Shown: positions 1-4,071 of the stretch, piece after piece
Numbering within the stretch: position 1 is the first letter of the stretch
Layout of the letters: each line of letters begins with the position of its first letter
Origin: an uncultured bacterium
Lineage (GTDB): Bacteria > Verrucomicrobiota > Lentisphaeria > Victivallales > Victivallaceae
Assembly: GCA_900551245.1 (NCBI GenBank)
Contig: URVC01000101.1
Coordinates: forward strand, 1 to 5,709
Direction: 5' to 3'
DNA length: 5,709 nucleotides
Made by a program: the position numbers and the translations under genes
The notes under the pieces: model-generated
What the model saw: only the letters and a program-made list of their open reading frames with translations
Databases searched by the model: none
What the model was told of the DNA's origin: nothing

Positions 1-81
1 GAATGTGTCCGGGCGGTCTTTCCCGCCGATGGCGTGAAAATTGAACTCAGAACGCAGGAAGTAGCGGACATATCGGAGTAA
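1..81 (+). CDS. possible 3' end of an unidentified protein (partial)
   Basis: The first 27 codons in frame 1 are open and end at a TAA at 79-81. The 26 visible residues finish with a strand-like stretch (GVKIELRTQEV) followed by ADISE, which is compositionally protein-like, but no family can be recognised. A weak hairpin followed by seven T bases begins 14 bases after the stop, as expected for the end of a plus-strand gene. Twenty-seven open codons is weak evidence on its own. The opposite strand is also open in the same codon register (see the minus-strand entry at 1-141), and the two readings are mutually exclusive. Confidence 0.3.
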   Translation, partial: ECVRAVFPADGVKIELRTQEVADISE

Positions 82-141
82 TTTACAGTTCTCTGTCACA
101 CGGTGATTTTTTTCTCGCAAGCATATGAGAGTCTTTCCCAT
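1..141 (-). CDS. possible 5' end of an unidentified small or partial protein (alternative to the plus-strand reading)
   Basis: On the minus strand an ATG at 141-139 opens a frame that is uninterrupted to the left edge (47 codons), and the frame is open back to 210. The product is basic and rich in Cys, Arg, Lys and aromatic residues, starting MGKTLICLREKN. A loose AGGAAG lies about 12 bases upstream of the ATG, farther than usual. No family is recognised. One possibility is a long leader of another gene reading leftwards; another is that this is the antisense shadow of the plus-strand gene end at 1-81. Which strand is real cannot be decided from this window. Confidence 0.28.
   Translation of the reverse strand, partial: MGKTLICLREKNHRVTENCKLLRYVRYFLRSEFNFHAIGGKDRPDTF
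96..113 (+). terminator. weak intrinsic terminator candidate
   Basis: TCAC (96-99) and GTGA (103-106) pair around a three-base loop and are followed directly by seven T bases (107-113). The stem is only 4 bp, or 5 with a G-T wobble, so it is weak. Its place 14 bases after the plus-strand stop at 81 is what makes it worth noting. Apart from this hairpin, the interval 82-218 holds no convincing feature. Confidence 0.25.
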
Positions 142-218
142 GTTTGCGTAACACTTCCTGACATTTTCCCGCCGGGATTTTGAATAGCATACCGACCAGT
201 TTGAGAACCGTCACAGGC

Positions 219-1493
219 TCAGTTCTTCAATGCTGTAATCGGAACCACAAAGACGCCGTCCGGTCTCTGATATGCAGCATTGGCAAGACCGCATACGACA
301 ATCAGGGTAGACGCCGGAACGCCATCTGCTTGTTTGATTTTTTCATTGACGGTCAGCAGGTTTTCTGCCGCTTTGTCTATCTGATTGGCTCCGAGCTTAA
401 TTTCCAATGCACACCAGGACTTGTCCGGCAGTTCAATTACCGCATCAATTTCGTTATCCCTGTAATCACGGTAATGATACAATTCTCCATCGAAACAGTT
501 GGCATAGATCCTTAAATCCCGTTCACATAACGCCTCAAACAGGAAACCGAAAGTCTCCAAATCCTGAATCAGTCCCGTAGGAGAAAGCTTCAATAAGGCA
601 CACGCAAGGGACGGATCTGCCAGATGACGTTTTTCTGCCTGTTTTGTACGGATTGAAGAACGGGCACCCGGTGCGAAAGGAGGCTGATTATCTAAAAGAA
701 AAAGACGGCGGAAAACATCAAGATAAGTACTGATGGTATCATCATCCACATCTTCCGCATCCACTGCCTTGATGTCATTTTTCAGGGTTTTATTCGTGGC
801 GGTTGTACTCTCATTCCGTGCCAGGGATTTCAGCAACAAACGCATTTTATGCACATTCAGCTTTACACCGTCGAGACGATAAACGTCATTTTCCAAAATA
901 GCGCTGATGTATTCCGCAGCCATCAATCCGGCTTGCTTTTCAGGCACGGTCAGATTGCCGGGCCAGCCGCCGCGAACAATATATTGCGCCAGTTTGAGAA
1001 GTTCAACTTCCCCTGTTATTGTCGGAGAAAGTTCACCCCGGCACAAATTTTCCAAAGAAATGCTTCCGGAAGAAAAACCCGCCTCAAACAGGCTCATCGG
1101 ACGCATCCGGAGCCGCCCGATGCGACCGGCTCCACTATGCAGAATTCCTTTTCGATTCGGGGTGGCCGAACCGGTCAGGATAAATTGCCCTTTTGCATTA
1201 CGGGCATCAACTTCAGCACGCACAGCATCCCATAAGGGCGGTACTTCCTGCCATTCATCAAGTAAGCGTGGGGTACTTCCGGTCAAAACAGTATGGGGAG
1301 ACATCTCGGCAAGATGCTTGTTCTGAAAATTACCATCAGGATCGCCTAGAAAAAACTCACTGTTGCAATGTTGGGCGGAAGTCCAAGTCTTTCCACACCA
1401 TTTCGGACCTTCTATAACAACCGCACCGAATGCACTCAAGTAATCTGTCACGGTCGTGTCTATCAACCGCGGAAGGTAGTTTTTCTTTTGCAT
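219..1493 (-). CDS. DUF4143-type AAA ATPase with C-terminal PD-(D/E)XK-like motif
   Basis: This 424-residue protein belongs to the widespread bacterial ATPases that pair an N-terminal AAA domain with a DUF4143 region. What is visible: Walker A GPKWCGKT (29-36); Walker B RLLDEWQ with D79 and E80; a sensor-like strand FILTGSATP (104-112); and an SGAGR...RMRPMSLFE segment (120-137) typical of the family. The DUF4143 part follows (about 190-370). Near the C-terminus NEIDAVIE and then ALEIKLG supply the Asp and the Glu-x-Lys of a restriction-endonuclease-like fold. All key residues look intact and the length is normal for the family. The cellular role of these proteins is not established; mobile-element maintenance or defence has been suggested for related ATPases. 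The ATG at 1493 was chosen over a TTG at 1508 because GAGGAG (1501-1506) lies seven bases before the ATG, and the TTG start would place that site inside the gene. It follows the recombinase gene on the same strand after a 134-base gap. A cytoplasmic protein is expected, since no signal peptide or membrane segment is seen. Confidence 0.88.
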   Translation of the reverse strand: MQKKNYLPRLIDTTVTDYLSAFGAVVIEGPKWCGKTWTSAQHCNSEFFLGDPDGNFQNKHLAEMSPHTVLTGSTPRLLDEWQEVPPLWDAVRAEVDARNAKGQFILTGSATPNRKGILHSGAGRIGRLRMRPMSLFEAGFSSGSISLENLCRGELSPTITGEVELLKLAQYIVRGGWPGNLTVPEKQAGLMAAEYISAILENDVYRLDGVKLNVHKMRLLLKSLARNESTTATNKTLKNDIKAVDAEDVDDDTISTYLDVFRRLFLLDNQPPFAPGARSSIRTKQAEKRHLADPSLACALLKLSPTGLIQDLETFGFLFEALCERDLRIYANCFDGELYHYRDYRDNEIDAVIELPDKSWCALEIKLGANQIDKAAENLLTVNEKIKQADGVPASTLIVVCGLANAAYQRPDGVFVVPITALKN

Positions 1494-1500
1494 AAGTATA

Positions 1501-1506
1501 CTCCTC
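1501..1506 (-). promoter_or_regulatory. ribosome binding site of the ATPase gene
   Basis: GAGGAG on the minus strand ends seven bases before the ATG at 1493. It decides the start: the longer frame beginning with TTG at 1508 would have no comparable site in front of it. Confidence 0.75.
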
Positions 1507-1536
1507 AATCAATCCGAATTCTTTTGGTTGAAATAT

Positions 1537-1565
1537 ATTATATTCGGTTATATTTTACAAGTGGA
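1537..1565 (-). promoter_or_regulatory. candidate promoter of the ATPase gene
   Basis: On the minus strand a perfect TATAAT lies at 1542-1537. The hexamer 17 bases upstream (TCCACT, 1565-1560) matches the -35 consensus at only three of six places. Transcription would begin about 35 bases before the ATG at 1493. The weak -35, and the CGGT repeats lying within and just upstream of the promoter, would suit a promoter that needs an activator or is controlled by a bound protein. The region is so AT-rich that a chance TATAAT is possible. Confidence 0.4.
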
Positions 1566-1601
1566 ATCGGTCATATTTTTAATTTTTGTTCGGTATTTTT
1601 T
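1541..1601. repeat. three CGGT-centred direct repeats at 23-bp spacing
   Basis: Three imperfect copies of TCGGT followed by (T/C)ATATTTTT-like sequence occur in the gap between the ATPase and the recombinase. CGGT lies at 1545-1548, 1568-1571 and 1591-1594, giving two steps of exactly 23 bp. Copies 1 and 2 share CGGT(T/C)ATATTTT; copy 3 lacks the TA step but keeps the T run. The first copy falls in the spacer of the candidate ATPase promoter and the second lies just upstream of its -35 position. Possible roles are an operator array for a regulator or iteron-like binding sites for an element protein. The T runs may be low-complexity sequence, but the phased CGGT cores are not explained by that alone. 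Confidence 0.5.
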
Positions 1602-1614
1602 AGAGCTAACCTCT

Positions 1615-1623
1615 ATTATAGCA
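1615..1623 (-). promoter_or_regulatory. extended -10 element, second candidate promoter
   Basis: The minus strand reads TGCTATAAT, a perfect extended -10 element, just after the recombinase stop codon. No -35 match is seen at 17 bases, which extended -10 promoters can do without. It would produce an ATPase transcript with a leader of about 115 bases carrying all three CGGT repeats. Confidence 0.35.
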
Positions 1624-1627
1624 CTTA

Positions 1628-3310
1628 TTACCGGCTGATTATGCGGAGGGAACCAAAATCTGCGAGTTCTGCTTTTGTCCCGGTGAAATAAGTCGCGGTG
1701 ATTTGCGTATCTTTATCTATGACATTTTTCTCTTTGATTTTGGTACTGGCTAAGGATAATTCCCACTTCGGCATCCAGATGCGTTTACGGATACGGAGCC
1801 GGGGCAGTGTCACATCTCCGTAGAGAGTATGAAATTCCACCCGGTCGGCATAACTGGTCGCCGTGATTTGAGCGTCATTCAATAGACTTTCATACAACCC
1901 ATGATCCAAAGTTTTTTCGGCAAGAGCGTCAAATTGGGCTGCCAGGACATGCGTTTGCAATTCTTTCAGGTTTCTGTCGCTCATGGAACTGTTCTTCAGC
2001 TCCATGACCTTCTGCAAGAGCTGATTGCGCCGTTCCCTGTTGCGTGCCAGCAGATTTCGCAACTGTTCCGCTGTAGCAAGACCATCCAGAAACATTTCAT
2101 GAAGCTGTTCCTCCTTCGTTGCCAGATTTTTCAACTCCACATCATATTCCGCCAGTCTCTTTTTCTCTTTCAGCACTTCCGAAGCCTTGCGAAAGCGTTC
2201 GATCAAAGCAATGGAAAGCAGCGGATAGATGGCATCATAAAGAGCGGGTTCTCCACGGGAACCGGACTCAAAACGAATCCGGCTGTTACGACAATCCGCA
2301 TGACTACGGTCAAGCGTCTGTTTATTACAGGTATAGTAAACTTTTCCATGTTCCAGCAGACAGATCAATTTTCCTCCGCATTCCCCGCAGTAAAGTCGGC
2401 CGGATAAAGGAAGCCAGTGTTTCTTTGCTTTCACATGATATTTCGCACGCTTCTGCGAAATGATTTTCTGAACATCCTGCCACTGCTCGAATGAAATAAA
2501 CTCCTGACCGGTAATCTGCACATTTTTAATCAACTCGCCCTGGCTGTTATACTGATAACCGCAGTAAATCGGCTGTTTTGCAATAGCATAAATCGAACTT
2601 TCATAGAAAAAGATTTCCTTCCCCCAGCGTTCATTGCAATCCCGGATGATTGCCCGGTAAGGACGATAGGCACAAATGTTGTCGTAGACGAAGCGGATGA
2701 TTTCAACCCATTCGGGAATCACCTCGATTTTTCCGTTGCCGAGGTAGCGAATGCCATACATTTTCGCATCGCTGCAAAGTTTGCCGCTGTCTTTCTTGAT
2801 CCGAAAAGCGTTGATGCTGTTTTGCCGTTTCTTTTGCAAATCCTCATACAAAATCTGATTTTTGATCAGTGTAATCAACTGCTGATCGAACTTGCTCAAA
2901 TCAATTGTTCCACCCTGCACCTGTAGAACTTTGACATTGTTTTCCTTGAGAAGCTGATTGATGTGTCCTTCCAGAAAGCTCCCGTTGATCGGACGATACA
3001 GCCGGGTCAATTCATTAACCAGCACAAAATCAACCTCGGAAAGTTTGAGCAATACCTGACTCAGCCCCAGACGGAAATCCTTTTTCGTACTTTGCGTGAG
3101 ACTCCAATTCATATATGCTTTGTCAAGCCTGGCAATTTCCTCCGCTCCCACAGGATAAGTCTCCCCACTGGTGTTCAGGTCCTTATAAATGCCAATTACC
3201 TCAAGTTTTTCTTTTGCCGCCAGCTTCTTGCAGTTGGCAATCTGTGCCTCCACCGACTCCGAAAAATCATCCTTCCCACTGCTCTGACGTGCATAAATCA
3301 ACGCTTTCAT
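1628..3310 (-). CDS. large serine recombinase (site-specific integrase/transposase)
   Basis: The 560-residue protein has the architecture of large serine recombinases, which cut and exchange DNA at short attachment sites through a covalent phosphoserine intermediate. The N-terminal resolvase domain (about 1-150) starts with YARQSS, giving the catalytic Ser10 with Arg8, followed by FSESVEAQ and the DLNTSGE segment (44-50). The arginine pair is in ELTRLYR (R103, R106); Thr replaces the more usual Asp before R103. A recombinase domain follows (about 160-270), with the typical YG...P...I...IY..I end around 185-251. A zinc ribbon has Cys308, Cys311, Cys328 and Cys340. A charged coiled-coil-like region (about 367-450) precedes the C-terminal DNA-binding tail. 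Length and motifs are complete, so activity is plausible. The ATG at 3310 has AAGGAG nine bases upstream and a strong promoter at 3349-3377. The gene reads away from the element's right end, and its promoter is only a few bases from the disrupted host gene. The zinc ribbon and coiled coil distinguish it from small resolvases and invertases. Confidence 0.93.
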   Translation of the reverse strand: MKALIYARQSSGKDDFSESVEAQIANCKKLAAKEKLEVIGIYKDLNTSGETYPVGAEEIARLDKAYMNWSLTQSTKKDFRLGLSQVLLKLSEVDFVLVNELTRLYRPINGSFLEGHINQLLKENNVKVLQVQGGTIDLSKFDQQLITLIKNQILYEDLQKKRQNSINAFRIKKDSGKLCSDAKMYGIRYLGNGKIEVIPEWVEIIRFVYDNICAYRPYRAIIRDCNERWGKEIFFYESSIYAIAKQPIYCGYQYNSQGELIKNVQITGQEFISFEQWQDVQKIISQKRAKYHVKAKKHWLPLSGRLYCGECGGKLICLLEHGKVYYTCNKQTLDRSHADCRNSRIRFESGSRGEPALYDAIYPLLSIALIERFRKASEVLKEKKRLAEYDVELKNLATKEEQLHEMFLDGLATAEQLRNLLARNRERRNQLLQKVMELKNSSMSDRNLKELQTHVLAAQFDALAEKTLDHGLYESLLNDAQITATSYADRVEFHTLYGDVTLPRLRIRKRIWMPKWELSLASTKIKEKNVIDKDTQITATYFTGTKAELADFGSLRIISR

Positions 3311-3319
3311 TGCCCAATT

Positions 3320-3325
3320 CTCCTT
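3320..3325 (-). promoter_or_regulatory. ribosome binding site of the recombinase gene
   Basis: AAGGAG on the minus strand lies nine bases before the ATG at 3310 and supports that start. No other in-frame start upstream has a comparable site. Confidence 0.7.
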
Positions 3326-3348
3326 CCGCTTTTCTTCTTGTCATCGCT

Positions 3349-3371
3349 AATATACTGCATATAAGTATATT
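3349..3371. repeat. 8-bp perfect inverted repeat over the recombinase promoter
   Basis: AATATACT (3349-3356) and AGTATATT (3364-3371) are perfect reverse complements separated by seven bases. The left arm contains the -10 hexamer and the right arm reaches the edge of the -35 hexamer. This is the expected position for a repressor operator. The recombinase itself or a regulator elsewhere in the element could bind it. It could also be an arm of the attachment site, since it ends about 13 bases from the junction. Confidence 0.5.
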
Positions 3372-3377
3372 TGACAA
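3349..3377 (-). promoter_or_regulatory. promoter of the recombinase gene
   Basis: On the minus strand TTGTCA (3377-3372) and TATATT (3354-3349) each match the sigma-70 consensus at five of six places and are separated by exactly 17 bases. Transcription would start near 3342, about 30 bases before the ATG at 3310. The -35 hexamer lies within about ten bases of the proposed junction with host DNA, so the promoter is carried by the element itself. Confidence 0.75.
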
Positions 3378-3399
3378 GTTATCTTTGTCGTGATCACGA
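3373..3399. other. candidate attachment-site junction (element right end / prepilin gene)
   Basis: Two small dyads meet here. GACAA (3373-3377) and TTGTC (3385-3389) are reverse complements centred on 3381, straddling the proposed junction. TCGTGATCACGA (3388-3399) is a perfect 12-bp palindrome inside the prepilin coding sequence. Serine integrase sites usually have a very short crossover core between imperfectly symmetrical arms, so either centre could mark the crossover. The shared bases TTGTCGTG fit a prepilin Leu-Val-Val codon run continuing into the element edge. This is inference; the empty site is needed to place the core. Confidence 0.4.
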
Positions 3400-4061
3400 T
3401 CATCGCAATTCTGGCCGCCATGCTGCTGCCCGCATTGAACCAGGCGCGGGAATCGGTGCGAAGAACCTCCTGCACCAACATTCTGAAACAATACGGAGTT
3501 GCAGGAACTCTCTATGCTTCAAACTACAGCGACTACTGGGTTCCGGTCAAACCCTCCTGGTATAACGTCAACGAATTCCGCCGCCTGCTCGGAACGTTTC
3601 TGCTGACGGAAGGCATGACCTCGTCGGTGGTGTTCGGCCAGGGGCTGGTCTGCCCCTCCTCCAAGGGCTACATGACGCCGGGCACTCTGAACGAGCAGTC
3701 CGGATGCCGGGTCGACTGGAGTTACGGCGTCTCCTACAAGGATTTTGAAGCGGAGTGGAGCAACGGCGACAAAGCGTTCAAGATGAGCAAACTGGCGCGG
3801 CCGAGCTCCTCGGCGGCATTCGCGGATGCGCTCGATTTTCTGCTGTACAAATTCGATCCGTTCAACACGGGCGACTACGGGTACCTGGTCTCCGGCCGCG
3901 AAGAGACTCCCACCGGTAAGGGGGTGCTGGCCTACCGCCATAAGGAGACCACCAATCTGCTCTTTTTCGACGGTCATGTCGACTCTATGAACGGCCATCA
4001 GGTCAAAGAGAAACTAACCTCCGAACGGACCAATCCATTCCTTCATTTTGATAAAAAGTAG
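3385..4061 (+). pseudogene. prepilin-type (H-X9-DG) protein gene, 5' end disrupted by the element
   Basis: The frame encodes a type II secretion-like pseudopilin whose visible part begins VVITIIAILAAMLLPALNQ, the hydrophobic helix that normally follows MK..FTLIELL. The start codon, the prepilin peptidase site and the FTLIELL half are missing. Upstream of VV the frame reads only Q-V-I-F and then meets a stop at 3372-3374. The only nearby start is a GTG at 3390 without a ribosome binding site, and a product from it would lack the processing site. The rest is intact: a variable extracellular region and the C-terminal signature with His184, nine residues, then Asp194-Gly195 (numbered from 3390), followed by HVDS. 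The stop TAG at 4059-4061 overlaps the ribosome binding site of the following gene. An intact protein would be processed at the inner membrane. The role of these H-X9-DG proteins is not established, though they are often next to polysaccharide-degrading enzymes. Confidence 0.82.
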
Positions 4062-4064
4062 GAG
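4060..4064 (+). promoter_or_regulatory. ribosome binding site of the GH2 gene
   Basis: AGGAG overlaps the prepilin stop codon and lies seven bases before the ATG at 4072. This supports both the start and coupled expression of the two genes. Confidence 0.75.
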
Positions 4065-4071
4065 AGACGCC

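Larger units (their letters stand above)
219..3384. mobile_element. serine-recombinase mobile element, right end at about 3384, left end not located
   Basis: The span given is the minimum: it covers the recombinase, the ATPase and the gap between them. Both genes are on the minus strand and are less GC-rich than the DNA to the right. The right end is set where the prepilin reading frame loses its expected motif (about 3381-3387). No partner junction carrying the missing prepilin 5' half is visible, so the element may continue left of position 1. Alternatively, the ATPase may be resident DNA and the left end may have been lost by rearrangement. No transposon-type terminal inverted repeats or target duplications are visible, as expected for serine integrases, which leave only a very short shared core. 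Confidence 0.55.

Noticed and set aside
849..1417. Overlapping plus-strand frames opposite the ATPase
   Set aside because: They have no family features or ribosome binding sites and lie entirely opposite a gene with intact Walker motifs.
1506..1508. TTG start for the ATPase gene
   Set aside because: It would put the good GAGGAG site inside the coding region and leave the start without one. The ATG at 1493 is correctly spaced from that site.
1601..1615. TAGAG/CTCTA hairpin as a terminator for the recombinase gene
   Set aside because: The stem is 5 bp, and on the minus strand it is followed by A bases rather than T bases, so it does not look like an intrinsic terminator. It may be incidental.
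1494..1627. CRISPR array or small RNA in the AT-rich gap
   Set aside because: The three repeats are short, imperfect and separated by AT-rich sequence rather than unique spacers. No stable fold is evident by eye, so only a repeat or operator call is made.
3390..3392. GTG as a genuine start for the prepilin-type protein
   Set aside because: There is no ribosome binding site in front of it, and the product would lack the peptidase cleavage site and the FTLIE segment that define the family. A disrupted gene explains the sequence better.
3519..3998. Minus-strand open frame of 159 codons
   Set aside because: It lies opposite the prepilin-type frame, which carries the clear hydrophobic helix and H-X9-DG signature. 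The minus-strand product has no recognisable features.
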